Assembly: GCF_007483685.1 (NCBI RefSeq)
Contig: NZ_VMKN01000002.1
Location: 618,510 to 682,509 of the forward strand
DNA: 64,000 nt
Source: Litoribacter populi
Lineage (GTDB): Bacteria; Bacteroidota; Bacteroidia; Cytophagales; Cyclobacteriaceae
Reading direction: 5' to 3'
In this document: one piece after another, positions 1 through 7,735 of the stretch
Layout of the letters: each line of letters opens with the position of its first letter
Position numbering within the stretch: the first letter of the stretch is position 1
Notes under the pieces: model-generated
Seen by the model: the letters and a program-made list of their open reading frames with translations, nothing else
Told to the model about the DNA's origin: nothing
The model's database searches: none
Translations under genes and position numbers: made by a program

Positions 1-288
1 GCCTTCGGAAAAATCTTCTGACCCGAATTGGAGATCTACTATCTCTCTGGCAAGTCGGCTTAAAACTTGTCTATTAAGATTTTCAGCAAATTCATCCATC
101 GGATCTCTATTTACTTCTGCCGGATCCTTAAAAGTATCCTGGGCTTGAGCTGAACTAAGCATCCATTGATAGTTAAAAGTATCACCACCAAAAGCTGGAT
201 TTTTTGGTTGATAGACAAGTCGCTGGGCATGACTGAAACCAATCATCAATGGAAAAATAAACAACATTAAGAGAAAAACTTTTTTCAT
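1..288 (-). CDS. csgF: Curli assembly protein CsgF (partial, 3' end outside window)
   Basis: The reading frame starts at the ATG at 286-288 and runs off the window edge after 96 codons. It begins with a signal peptide (KKVFLLMLFIFPLMIGFSHA) followed by QRLVYQPKNPAFGGDTFN and then SSAQAQDTFKDP. The PKNPAFGG and SSAQAQ blocks are typical of CsgF, the secreted accessory factor that works with the CsgG pore and holds the curli nucleator at the cell surface. It lies 16 bp after csgE on the same strand, so the two are probably cotranscribed; csgG would be expected just outside the window. The identification is from motif recognition, and the C-terminal half cannot be judged. Confidence 0.85.
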   Translation of the reverse strand, partial: MKKVFLLMLFIFPLMIGFSHAQRLVYQPKNPAFGGDTFNYQWMLSSAQAQDTFKDPAEVNRDPMDEFAENLNRQVLSRLAREIVDLQFGSEDFSEG

Positions 289-304
289 ATCACTTAAAAT
301 TTAA

Positions 305-859
305 TTAAAATATCCCCGAACCTGAGCGCTCATCACCCTCCAGATCCCTTTTTATCTGTTCAAAATTAGCTAAATAATTCTGTAAAGTAAATACAGTTTC
401 AGCTGCTAAATTTTCCACAAATTCTAATCTTGGCTGTAAAAATGTTTGGATAACCATAGTTTCATTAATAGAAACTTCAATCATCGTCATATTTAATCTA
501 AATGGGCGTTCAATAATGAAAATGGTGTAATTCCTTGCCTCAACAGGTGGTTCCCAATCCCTATAAAAAAAATCATAAAAATCATTCCCACTTTTGGTCA
601 TGGTTTCTTCGATAATCAATCCATCTATTTCCAATTCCAACTCCCCTTTCATTCTCTTGGTTTCTTCTTTAGTGATATTTTCCAAGAGGTTTTTCAATGC
701 TTCAGGAGCTTCTTTTAAATCAGTGGTATCCTGCCTTAACTGGTTAATTATAGAATCGCTGGATGTTTTTAAAAATGTAGTATCAACTTGCGCTTCGGAA
801 TGGAAAGCAAGAATGAAAAAAAACAAGATCAAAACCAACACTCTCATCACAAAAATCAT
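305..859 (-). CDS. csgE: Curli production assembly/transport protein CsgE
   Basis: 184 aa. An N-terminal signal peptide (MRVLVLILFFFILAFHSEA) precedes an acidic linker and a CsgE domain at about residues 75-175, with the blocks GLIIEETMTKSGNDFYDFF, NYTIFIIERP and VSINETMVIQTFLQP. CsgE is a periplasmic adaptor that caps the CsgG channel and directs curlin subunits through it. The protein is longer than the E. coli form (about 130 aa) because of the linker. A second in-frame ATG at 847 would give a cleaner signal peptide, so the exact start is open. It sits between the curlin genes and csgF on the minus strand. Confidence 0.87.
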   Translation of the reverse strand: MIFVMRVLVLILFFFILAFHSEAQVDTTFLKTSSDSIINQLRQDTTDLKEAPEALKNLLENITKEETKRMKGELELEIDGLIIEETMTKSGNDFYDFFYRDWEPPVEARNYTIFIIERPFRLNMTMIEVSINETMVIQTFLQPRLEFVENLAAETVFTLQNYLANFEQIKRDLEGDERSGSGIF

Positions 860-975
860 TAGATCACTTCCATCCTAAAGTAAAGGATAATCCAATTCAT
901 AAGCAAATCTTAACACCGAAATATATTGATAAAAATGCACTCTATAACACCTGAAATAAATGCAGACTAAATTAA

Positions 976-1605
976 TTAATTTCCAGTAAAAACATATACC
1001 CTCATACCTTCACCAGCCATGCCGGACTCCTGAAATATTTTTAGAGAACTATCCTCTCCGCTCACAATGGCATTTATGGAATGGCGTTCCCCTTTTTGAA
1101 AAATATCTACAGCCCGGCCACCATACATTAATAATTCAATATGATTATAATTCCCTTCCTGCCTAATGTTACCAGAGGACCTACTTCCAGAATTATTAAA
1201 AACATAAACATCAAGCACATTCCCAGTACCGGACTGGTCTATTATGAAATTTGAAAAATTCCCTCTTTGAATAAAATTAATGAAATTAATGTCCCCAAGC
1301 TGTTGAAGCAATAACTCGTGAGCACTACCTCGCTGATCAACTCGGCCAATGTTTGCCACTCCACCTTGCCGTACTAAAGTTACATTTTGGTTAAACCCAC
1401 GATTTTCCTGGACAGATCTGGCTACATTTACATTTCCTATTTGTTGTATATAAGCTAAGTTCTGAAAATTAAAACTAGCTTGCTCTATAGCATTTACGTT
1501 TAAAAGAATGATTTCATCCACATTTTGTTGAAATCCTAAACTTTGACTCTTTGCATATGGGAAGACAAGGAGGAAGGTTGCGAGAAGAAGAATAAGATTT
1601 TTCAT
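976..1605 (-). CDS. Curlin-repeat protein, CsgB-like minor subunit
   Basis: 209 aa from the ATG at 1605, chosen because it opens directly into a signal peptide (KNLILLLATFLLVFPYAKSQ); a longer frame starts at 1647. The mature part carries degenerate curlin repeats such as IQQIGNVNVARSVQENRG, LVRQGGVANIGRVDQRG and IQRGNFSNFIIDQSGTGN, the Q-x-G-x-x-N pattern of amyloid strands. The repeats are less regular than in the neighbour at 1713-3005, and this protein is shorter. That fits a nucleator (CsgB role) next to a major subunit, but the role is inferred from repeat quality and position only. Confidence 0.75.
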   Translation of the reverse strand: MKNLILLLATFLLVFPYAKSQSLGFQQNVDEIILLNVNAIEQASFNFQNLAYIQQIGNVNVARSVQENRGFNQNVTLVRQGGVANIGRVDQRGSAHELLLQQLGDINFINFIQRGNFSNFIIDQSGTGNVLDVYVFNNSGSRSSGNIRQEGNYNHIELLMYGGRAVDIFQKGERHSINAIVSGEDSSLKIFQESGMAGEGMRVYVFTGN

Positions 1606-1655
1606 ACTGATGGGTCTTTTTTTAAACAACACCCTAAATACCAGCATGGTTTAAC

Positions 1656-1690
1656 AAAAAAAACTCCCCAGAAAGTTCTGGAGAGTTTTA
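1656..1690 (-). terminator. Rho-independent terminator after the major curlin gene
   Basis: An inverted repeat (ACTCCCCAGAA and its near-complement TTCTGGAGAGT) at 1663-1687 is followed, reading the minus strand, by a run of T. It lies just past the stop of the 430-aa curlin gene. It probably raises the level of that transcript relative to csgB, csgE and csgF downstream, a common way to set subunit ratio; that effect is inferred. Confidence 0.75.
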
Positions 1691-1712
1691 ATATCCTTTG
1701 TTCTATTGTGGA

Positions 1713-3005
1713 TTATCTCTGCATTACAGTAGCAGTGTTACCTACACCTATCTGCAGAACACCAGCAGCATGACCATTACCAGACTGGAATACAGCAGCA
1801 GAGTTGTCTCTACCTACTTGAGTCACGCCAGCTTTGTTACCGTCTCCATGCTGAGCGATAAGAGCTGAGTTAGATCCACCACCGAATAACGGGAACCCGC
1901 TTTGAGAAATCATAGCCTCGTTTTCAGCACCTTTCTGAAGGATAGCGGCTGCATTACCGTTGTTTCTTTGATTTACACGTGCAGTGTTTTCATATCCAAA
2001 TTGTGCTACAGCTGCAATGTTATCATTATTTCTTTGAGAAATGTTTGCATAATTTTCATCACCTACTTGAGCTAAAGCAGCAAGGTTATCATTTCCTCTC
2101 TGGGAAATAAAGCCTTTATTCTCATCACCGATTGCTGCTACAAAAGCACTGTTATCGTTTCCATTTTGAGCCACATAATGAGTATTTTCATCACCAATCT
2201 GAGCAAAAGCTACTGAATTATCTGCACCTATTTGGTTAACACCTGTTGTACCAGTCCAATAAGGATTTACACCTGAATTGTTTCCAGAACCAATTTGGCT
2301 CATAACAATATCGTTACCAGCTCCAGTTTGTCCAGTTGTAGCAATGTTAGCATCACCAACTTGAGAAACAAATACACTGCTTCCACCTGAAGACTGACCA
2401 CTTGTTGCATAGTTCCCACTACCAGTTTGTAGGTGAGTAGCATCGTTTCCACTTTGAGCTTGAGTCAAATAAGAATAGTTGTCGCTCCCAGTTTGTACCT
2501 GAAGACCAGTGTTTCCACCATTCCAAGCATTCGCTTCAGCTCTGTTATCATTTCCAGTTTGAATCTGAGAATGGTCATTCACACCGCCCCAAGGATTTCT
2601 TTGGAAAATAGAAGCATCATTTCTGTTACCAGTCTGGATTTGAGAAGCTGTAGAACCTCCATTATCTTCTTGATTAATTGATGCGGCATTTCTGTTACCT
2701 GTCTGAATTTGAGATGCTACATTATTATCTGAATCAGAAGATCTATCTCCACCTACACCATTTTGATCGATGGTAGCCTCATTACGATTACCAGTTTGGA
2801 TTTGAGAACCAGAATTCCCTTCTCCGTTTTGAGTAGTAGTCGCTTTGTTATCATTTCCAGTTGAAAGTATAAAAGCTCCATTAGAACCAGTTTGGTCTAC
2901 TGTTGCAGCATTGCGATTACCTAATTGGGTTACATCAGCTGTATTTTGCGCCATGGCGAAGGTCGCAGCGAAGACCATTCCTAAAACTAAACTTGTTTTT
3001 TTCAT
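1713..3005 (-). CDS. csgA: Curlin-repeat protein, CsgA-like major amyloid subunit
   Basis: 430 aa. The signal peptide KKTSLVLGMVFAATFAMAQ is followed almost entirely by curlin repeats of about 20-25 residues with the core Q-x-G-x-x-N-x-A-x-x-x-Q, for example IQTGNRNEATIDQNG, VGDENYANISQRNNDN and VGRDNSAAVFQSGNG. The repeats continue to the C-terminus (VGVGNTATVMQR pattern). E. coli CsgA has five repeats in about 150 aa; this protein has several times more, as is usual for Bacteroidota curlins. It would be exported through CsgG and polymerise outside the cell as matrix amyloid. The gene has its own terminator, and an AT-rich leader separates it from the gene upstream. The symbol is used by analogy. 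Confidence 0.85.
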   Translation of the reverse strand: MKKTSLVLGMVFAATFAMAQNTADVTQLGNRNAATVDQTGSNGAFILSTGNDNKATTTQNGEGNSGSQIQTGNRNEATIDQNGVGGDRSSDSDNNVASQIQTGNRNAASINQEDNGGSTASQIQTGNRNDASIFQRNPWGGVNDHSQIQTGNDNRAEANAWNGGNTGLQVQTGSDNYSYLTQAQSGNDATHLQTGSGNYATSGQSSGGSSVFVSQVGDANIATTGQTGAGNDIVMSQIGSGNNSGVNPYWTGTTGVNQIGADNSVAFAQIGDENTHYVAQNGNDNSAFVAAIGDENKGFISQRGNDNLAALAQVGDENYANISQRNNDNIAAVAQFGYENTARVNQRNNGNAAAILQKGAENEAMISQSGFPLFGGGSNSALIAQHGDGNKAGVTQVGRDNSAAVFQSGNGHAAGVLQIGVGNTATVMQR

Positions 3006-3075
3006 TTTGTTAAGAATTAAAAGTTAAAAGTTAAAATTGAGTAAATTGATTTTTAATTGTTTATAGATAAATTGA

Positions 3076-3444
3076 TTAATTTCCTGAGTTGATTTTGACA
3101 CTGTTATTACTGCCGGACTGGGTGATGGTCACTTTGTTGCTGGAAGTATTATTTGGGTGTCGTTTGTGGTTGATCTCCACTTTGTTACTTTCCCCAGCTT
3201 GGTTGATCTCACCTACCGTCCGGCCGTTGATCACATGAAGGGTATCAGTGCCGTTTACCAATAGGGTGTCGATCTTTACCTGGTTATTTGGCCCATAGGA
3301 TTTGATTGTAAGCGTATCACCCTTTGAGGCTTCTGATCTTACAGTTGTACTGCCTTCGCTTTTTTTATCTTTGGATTGCGCCTGGCTGGAAAAACTCACT
3401 GAGCAGCCTAATATGACAAGCGGTAGAATAAAGAAATAATTCAT
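3076..3444 (-). CDS. Small secreted protein with two C-terminal curlin-like repeats
   Basis: 122 aa from the ATG at 3444, which starts a good export signal (NYFFILPLVILGCSVSFSSQAQ region; the LGC could also be a weak lipobox). Upstream in-frame ATGs at 3504 and 3495 exist. The middle is hydrophilic and Thr/Ser-rich. The C-terminal 45 residues hold two curlin-like units, INQAGESNKVEIN and ITQSGSNNSVKIN, so it looks like an amyloid-interacting or capping protein rather than a main fibre subunit. It is the first gene after the LuxR-type regulator, upstream of the major curlin gene. No named family is recognised for it. Confidence 0.65.
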   Translation of the reverse strand: MNYFFILPLVILGCSVSFSSQAQSKDKKSEGSTTVRSEASKGDTLTIKSYGPNNQVKIDTLLVNGTDTLHVINGRTVGEINQAGESNKVEINHKRHPNNTSSNKVTITQSGSNNSVKINSGN

Positions 3445-3507
3445 GACACTGATATTTAAAAATTTGCTTTTTGAAGATTTGAAAATGCTTTTCATAAACT
3501 TCATACA

Positions 3508-3538
3508 CAAAGATAGCCCACTCCCAAAAGCTCTACAA
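3508..3538 (-). promoter_or_regulatory. Bacteroidota-type promoter of the curlin genes
   Basis: On the minus strand TTG (3538-3536) is followed 20 nt later by TATCTTTG (3515-3508). This matches the Bacteroidota consensus of a -33 TTG and a -7 TAnnTTTG box. Transcription would begin near 3504, giving a leader of about 60 nt before the preferred start at 3444. Confidence 0.55.
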
Positions 3539-3710
3539 TACGTAATTTCCGCTAGTTTAAAAATGAGAACACATTCGTAATAATACGTATTAAAACCATT
3601 TATTAAGCTTCAAACGTCATTTTTCTGTATTTTAGAAGTAGATATTAAAGTATGCATTCTAAGAATTAGAGAAATCACTTACCCACTGACTGTTTGCCCT
3701 AAAATAAAAT

Positions 3711-3745
3711 CAAAAAAAAAATCCCTGGAATTTCCAGAGATTTTC
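3711..3745 (-). terminator. Terminator of the LuxR-type regulator gene
   Basis: ATCCCTGGAA/TTTCCAGAGAT at 3721-3741 forms a stem with one mismatch. On the minus strand it is followed by nine or more T. It lies 35-65 bp past the stop of the regulator gene, so the regulator is likely a separate transcript from the curlin genes. Confidence 0.7.
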
Positions 3746-3778
3746 AAAATACTTATCCTAAAGCTAAAATTTGCTTCA

Positions 3779-4792
3779 TTAATTAAGGTTGTATTCGAGA
3801 TTAACACCCCTTTGCTTACCGGATAAAGCCAAACTGGCTTGTATAGCTTCAATAATGTTATTAGCTCCAAACTTCTCCATTATATTGGCCCTATGCTTTT
3901 CAATAGTCCTATTGGATACCTTAAGTTCTTCAGCAATCACCTTTATAGGCATACCTGAAGCCGACAACTTCAATACCTGAGTTTCTCTTTCAGTAAGTTT
4001 TACCGACTTGCCGCTTGATAACATCTCCGCATCAAACTTTACCGTACCATCATCACTAGCCACCGGTTTCAATGGTACCAGCTCTATAATATACTCTCCC
4101 GAATACGAATTGGACGGGCGTAATAAAAGCATATCATACGCACTTCCAGTATGCTTACATTCAACTCCATACACCTTTACTGAGTTAGAAATACCATTCA
4201 TAAACCGCTTAATGTTTAGACTATTTGATTTACTCTTGCTCAGATCAAAAATCTCATCCAATGTCTTACCTAAGGCCAACTTGCAGAATACAGGGTTTAA
4301 TTCATTGAGCATAGTATTGCTGGAAGTAAACCGATTATTTCTCATCAGCATTTTAGGGGTAAAGGAATCTTCAAAAAATTCCCGAAATCCAGTAGTATTT
4401 AATACATTCGCCTTTTCCAACTTTGAAAATTCGACGGAAACCTTTTTCAGCAAAAGGTCATTTGATAAAGGCGCAAAAAACAAATTTGAAACGCCAGCTT
4501 CCAAAGCAAGCATGACTTCCTCCGAATCAAACTCATCAAGAATAAGAAAGAAGGGTATTTGAAAAAAATAATCTGAAAACCCCTGAAACAAACTTAATCC
4601 TCCGATAGACTTATTTTTCTGATCGCATATAACAGCATCTACCTTTCTCCTTCTTATCAATTCTTCTTCCTTAGCTGAAAATTGGACTTGCACCTGAACA
4701 GCATAGTTATTATTTGACAATAATTTTAATAGGTCCTTCCCTCGTTTTTCACAGGAGGTCAATACAAGGATCTTCTTTTTTATATCAGTCAT
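3779..4792 (-). CDS. LuxR-family regulator with degenerate receiver domain, probable curli regulator
   Basis: 337 aa in three parts. Residues 1-125 resemble a response-regulator receiver. The usual acidic pair after strand 1 is replaced (ILVLTSCEKRG), the phospho-acceptor region reads VICDQKNKSIGG without the M-P pair, and the strand-5 Lys-Pro is FFAPL, so normal phosphorylation is doubtful. Residues about 150-255 form a middle region that may be PAS-like. Residues about 265-325 are a clear LuxR helix-turn-helix (LTERETQVLKLSASGMPIK, VSNRTIEKHRANIMEKF). Position directly upstream of the curlin genes suggests the role CsgD plays in enterobacteria; CsgD also has an atypical receiver. The target is inferred from position. 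Confidence 0.75.
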   Translation of the reverse strand: MTDIKKKILVLTSCEKRGKDLLKLLSNNNYAVQVQVQFSAKEEELIRRRKVDAVICDQKNKSIGGLSLFQGFSDYFFQIPFFLILDEFDSEEVMLALEAGVSNLFFAPLSNDLLLKKVSVEFSKLEKANVLNTTGFREFFEDSFTPKMLMRNNRFTSSNTMLNELNPVFCKLALGKTLDEIFDLSKSKSNSLNIKRFMNGISNSVKVYGVECKHTGSAYDMLLLRPSNSYSGEYIIELVPLKPVASDDGTVKFDAEMLSSGKSVKLTERETQVLKLSASGMPIKVIAEELKVSNRTIEKHRANIMEKFGANNIIEAIQASLALSGKQRGVNLEYNLN

Positions 4793-4994
4793 AGATATTA
4801 GGATTAAATAAAAAAATCTGGGATACTACCATAAACCAACATTCTTGGGATAAAATGCAGTTTAATGCGTTGAATTTACAGTTTAATAGTTTAAAAAACA
4901 AATTACTTGCCTTTTTATACAGTAATTATTAGAAATATCCCCAATTTTTATATAATAGCCATTTCCATTAAATTTGCCTCAAACAATCCGAATC

Positions 4995-5573
4995 ATGAAA
5001 ATCTGCTTTGCCACCAACAACCCTAAAAAAATCGAAGAAGTGAAAGCCGCATTAGGGGAAAACTACACCCTGTTGTCTCTAAAGGACATCGGCTGCGAAG
5101 TGGAGTTACCCGAAACGGGGGACACCCTTGAGTACAACGCCTTTGAAAAGGCTAGATACGTGTGGGACAATTACAGAGTTAGCTGCTTTGCCGACGACAC
5201 GGGACTTGAAGTGGAATCGCTGGACATGGCTCCCGGGGTTTATTCGGGGAGATTTGCCGGGGAACCTAGAAGTGATGCTCGAAACGTGGACCTTTTGCTT
5301 GAAAAGCTCAACGGAAAAGAAAACCGCTCGGCAAGATTCCGCACGGTGATCGCTTTAATATTGGAGGGAGAGGAACATAAGTTTGAAGGAATCGCCAAAG
5401 GGGAGATCACGGAGTCTAAGTCTGGCGAAAAAGGATTCGGATATGACCCCGTCTTCAGACCTGAGGGTTTTGAGGTCACTTTCGCTCAGATGAGCATGGA
5501 GGACAAAAATCAGATCAGCCATCGCGGGCAAGCGGTGGAAAAATTGGCGGATTTTCTGCATTCTTACTTTTGA
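4995..5573 (+). CDS. rdgB: XTP/dITP diphosphohydrolase (non-canonical purine NTP pyrophosphatase)
   Basis: 192 aa from the ATG at 4995. It hydrolyses dITP, XTP and ITP to monophosphates and so keeps deaminated purines out of DNA and RNA. Diagnostic motifs of the HAM1/RdgB family are CFATNNPKKIEEVK at the N-terminus, FADDTGLEVESLDMAPGVYS in the centre with the catalytic acidic residues, and GEKGFGYDPVF and SHRGQAVEKL near the end. The length is normal. A TAAATTTG promoter box lies 18 nt upstream. It is 40 bp ahead of udk on the same strand, so the two nucleotide-metabolism genes may be cotranscribed. Confidence 0.95.
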   Translation: MKICFATNNPKKIEEVKAALGENYTLLSLKDIGCEVELPETGDTLEYNAFEKARYVWDNYRVSCFADDTGLEVESLDMAPGVYSGRFAGEPRSDARNVDLLLEKLNGKENRSARFRTVIALILEGEEHKFEGIAKGEITESKSGEKGFGYDPVFRPEGFEVTFAQMSMEDKNQISHRGQAVEKLADFLHSYF

Positions 5574-5613
5574 GGGCAGTTAGATTGAAAGTTTTTTCAT
5601 AATTTTGGCTCCC

Positions 5614-6237
5614 ATGAATAAACCATACATCGTGGGAATCACAGGAGGCAGCGCTTCAGGCAAAACCCTCTTTCTGGAAAGGTTGCTCAACTCTTTCGAA
5701 CCCCATCAAGTCTGCTTAATTTCCCAGGACAACTATTACAAGCCCCGTCACCAGCAACCCCTGGATGACCGCGGGATCCACAACTTTGACACCCCCCACT
5801 CCATAGATTTCGAGCAATACGCCGAAGACATCCGCAAAATCCATAACGGAGAAACGGTCTACCGTCAGGAATATACCTTCAACAACCCCAACAAGATTCC
5901 CAAGATGCTGGAATTCAAACCAGCCCCCGTAGTTGTGGTGGAAGGGATATTTGTATTGTATTACCCAGAACTTGCCAGTTTGCTTGATCTAAAAGTTTTC
6001 ATCGACGCTAAGGATTACATCAAACTCAAGCGCCGTATTGTCAGAGATAAAGTCGAAAGAGGTTACGATTTGGATGATGTATTATATAGGTATGAAAAAC
6101 ACGTCATGCCCACTTACGAAAAGTACATCGAACCCTTCAAACACGAAGCCGACATCATAGTACCTAACAATGACAGCTTCGACCGGGCCTTGGATCTGGT
6201 GAAGTCATATTTGAAGCTCAAAGCGGAAATCATTTAA
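5614..6237 (+). CDS. udk: Uridine kinase
   Basis: 207 aa. It phosphorylates uridine and cytidine in pyrimidine salvage. The P-loop is GITGGSASGKTLF at residues 8-20. It is followed by QDNYYKP, the HNFDTPHSIDF block and the EGIFVLYYPEL block, all as in bacterial Udk of the PRK/URK family; IVRDKVERGYDLDDVLYRY is the lid-side region. The start at 5614 is preferred over an in-frame TTG at 5605. TAATTTTG, a possible -7 box, ends only 6 nt before the start codon, so the message could be nearly leaderless or be made from the rdgB promoter. Confidence 0.93.
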   Translation: MNKPYIVGITGGSASGKTLFLERLLNSFEPHQVCLISQDNYYKPRHQQPLDDRGIHNFDTPHSIDFEQYAEDIRKIHNGETVYRQEYTFNNPNKIPKMLEFKPAPVVVVEGIFVLYYPELASLLDLKVFIDAKDYIKLKRRIVRDKVERGYDLDDVLYRYEKHVMPTYEKYIEPFKHEADIIVPNNDSFDRALDLVKSYLKLKAEII

Positions 6238-6238
6238 A

Positions 6239-6275
6239 GTACGAAATACGAAGGACGAAGTACGAAGTGAAGGAC
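6239..6275. repeat. Dispersed repeat, TACGAAATACGAAG type
   Basis: Iterations of TACGAA with small variations (TACGAAATACGAAGGACGAA, then GTACGAAGTGAAGGAC). The same word occurs inverted near 7530 and 22886 and directly near 31718. It begins 2 bp after the udk stop. The rest of 6276-6433 shows no gene. Confidence 0.7.
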
Positions 6276-6433
6276 ACGGTTTCACGTAGCTCTTTTCAAA
6301 CCTTTTCCACCAGCTGAACACCTGAATGGTCAGCTAAAGAATTGAAAACCTTTTTCTCAATTATAAATGCTGTTCCATTCGATGTAGAGGAGGAGGCATG
6401 TGGCGGAACTTTTAAGCCAGCAGGATTTAATTA

Positions 6434-6468
6434 TAAAAAAAATGAGGAAGCATACTAAATACGCTTCC
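6434..6468 (-). terminator. Terminator of the DUF4199 gene
   Basis: GGAAGC and GCTTCC at 6446-6467 enclose an AT-rich loop. On the minus strand a T-rich tract (6442-6434) follows. It sits about 30 bp past the stop of the minus-strand gene at 6499-7074. Confidence 0.6.
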
Positions 6469-6498
6469 CCTAACTGCAATTAAAAATTTTAACCAATA

Positions 6499-7074
6499 TT
6501 AATTTTCCAGAGACTTATCTTTCTTCTTTATAATGCCTCCGGCAATTAAAGAAATGAGCGCAGCAGGAATAATATAGAACCCATAACTTTTGAATATTCC
6601 TAATACAGTGTAGTTTTCATAAAAGCCAGTTCTCATTTCATCAATTTGATCAGCCGAAAGGGCACTCCCTGCGCCAAATTTATCCATTATTGCTAATGTG
6701 TTTTCCAACAAAACATCGGCAAGAGCAGTAGAAAGGCTAGGATCAATGACATTAAAAAGCAATAGGCTTCCAATAGTAGATATCAAACCACTGATTAACA
6801 AAGCTACAAATGAAAATTTAAATGCTTTGCCAAAATTTAAAAAGCCCCCAACTTCTTTTCTATACTCTATTCCAAAGTAAATAATAATCCCTAGCATAAT
6901 TCCAAAACTTGCAAATCCAAACCAACTGGAGGCAAGTAAACTGAAATCAATAAAATATGCCATAAATGATATGGCGGTGCTTACCAAGCCTAATACTATA
7001 CCTGGTTGAATGGCTGCATTTAATGGTGAGATGACTGGTTCATCCTTTGGATCTATGGCTCTAATCTGTTCCAT
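6499..7074 (-). CDS. DUF4199 family integral membrane protein
   Basis: 191 aa with four predicted membrane segments: about residues 27-47 (GIVLGLVSTAISFMAYFIDF), 52-70 (SWFGFASFGIMLGIIIYFG), 85-107 (FSFVALLISGLISTIGSLLLF) and 160-182 (GFYIIPAALISLIAGGII). The loop between the third and fourth contains FGAGSALSADQIDEMRTGFYEN. This arrangement matches the DUF4199 family, common in Bacteroidota, with no established function. It stands alone on the minus strand with its own terminator. The family call is from recognition of layout and the GFLNFGKAFK segment. Confidence 0.75.
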   Translation of the reverse strand: MEQIRAIDPKDEPVISPLNAAIQPGIVLGLVSTAISFMAYFIDFSLLASSWFGFASFGIMLGIIIYFGIEYRKEVGGFLNFGKAFKFSFVALLISGLISTIGSLLLFNVIDPSLSTALADVLLENTLAIMDKFGAGSALSADQIDEMRTGFYENYTVLGIFKSYGFYIIPAALISLIAGGIIKKKDKSLEN

Positions 7075-7203
7075 CTATATAAAGTTTTATTTTTGCCTAA
7101 AAGAAAGAAATAAAGCCCAAACATCAAAACAAAATTTTCTTCGACTTTGGCTAGACTGAATTTCTTCTTTCCTCCTTCCCATCTGAAAAACTCCACCACA
7201 CTT

Positions 7204-7231
7204 AAAAACCCGAGGTTTCCCTCGGGTTTTA
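7204..7231 (-). terminator. Strong hairpin terminator after the small hydrophobic ORF
   Basis: AAACCCGAGG and CCTCGGGTTT form a perfect GC-rich stem with a 4-nt loop; A and T tracts lie on both sides, so it can work in either direction. It lies 18 bp past the stop of the 48-aa ORF at 7249-7395, which supports that ORF being a transcribed unit. Confidence 0.75.
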
Positions 7232-7248
7232 ATTCTACTCTTTTTTAT

Positions 7249-7395
7249 TTATTTATCCTCCTTTGCTACCTGACTTACCGCCGCCAGAACCGATCCCATC
7301 ACCACGGCGTATCCTGCTGCTGTGATGATTGCAGCTGGAAGGGCTACTGGCGCGGCCAACAGGGTCCCTCCTACTGCAGCCAGCATCTCCGGCAT
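7249..7395 (-). CDS. Small hydrophobic peptide (48 aa), unknown
   Basis: ATG at 7395, stop TAA at 7251-7249. The peptide begins MPEMLAAVGGTLL, is very rich in Ala, Val and Gly, and ends VAKEDK, so it is a single membrane-spanning stretch with a charged tail. A purine-rich AGAGG lies about 10 nt upstream of the ATG. An ATG at 7432 in another frame opens a 21-codon ORF (MAGSDAAIFQEAA...) that overlaps this start; a single-base indel would join them into one longer peptide, so a frameshift is possible. A strong terminator follows. No family is recognised. Confidence 0.4.
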   Translation of the reverse strand: MPEMLAAVGGTLLAAPVALPAAIITAAGYAVVMGSVLAAVSQVAKEDK

Positions 7396-7471
7396 ATTGC
7401 AGCCTCTTGAAAAATGGCGGCGTCGGAGCCTGCCATCTGTTTTGTATTTCGTTAATTTTGTTTATGGTTTA

Positions 7472-7555
7472 ATGAAGACCGAAGGCTGAATACCGAAGAC
7501 CGAAGACCGGATCGGATGCCGATCGTACTTCGTCCTTCGTATTTCGTACTTGAGG
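7472..7555. repeat. Two dispersed repeats: GAAGACCGAAGACC and inverted TACGAAATACGAAG
   Basis: 7472-7508 is built of GAAGACCGAAG and GAATACCGAAGACC units. 7525-7553 reads TCGTACTTCGTCCTTCG then TATTTCGTACTTG, the inverse of the repeat at 6239-6275. Nothing coding is seen between 7396 and 7696 beyond the alternative start of the small peptide. Confidence 0.65.
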
Positions 7556-7671
7556 TTCACGTGGTTGTGATGGTTGTCAGCTGTTCCTATGCTTCGCATC
7601 GAAAGGCGCTGTTGTCATTGTTGTCAGATGGAGCATCTTGCCGGGCCATTTATGCCTTTCCGGATTTTTAA

Positions 7672-7735
7672 ATGCTCAGTGCTCAGCGCCCAGTGCTCAG
7701 TGCCCAGCGCCCAGTGCTCCGTGCCCAGTGCTCAC
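7672..7735. repeat. Short tandem repeat (CAGTGCTCAG/CAGTGCCCAG units)
   Basis: About six imperfect copies of a 10-bp unit, CAGTGCTCAG alternating with CGCCCAGTGC. The repeat overlaps the last codons of the minus-strand gene ending at 7697, so the C-terminus of that protein (TGHGALGAGH) is encoded by repeat DNA. Confidence 0.8.

Noticed and set aside
7147..7410. 87-codon plus-strand frame
   Set aside because: It reads through the terminator at 7204-7231 and is antisense to the better supported 48-aa peptide.
7672..7735. CRISPR-like array
   Set aside because: The units are 10 bp, contiguous and without spacers; a short tandem repeat, not CRISPR. No cas gene is present.
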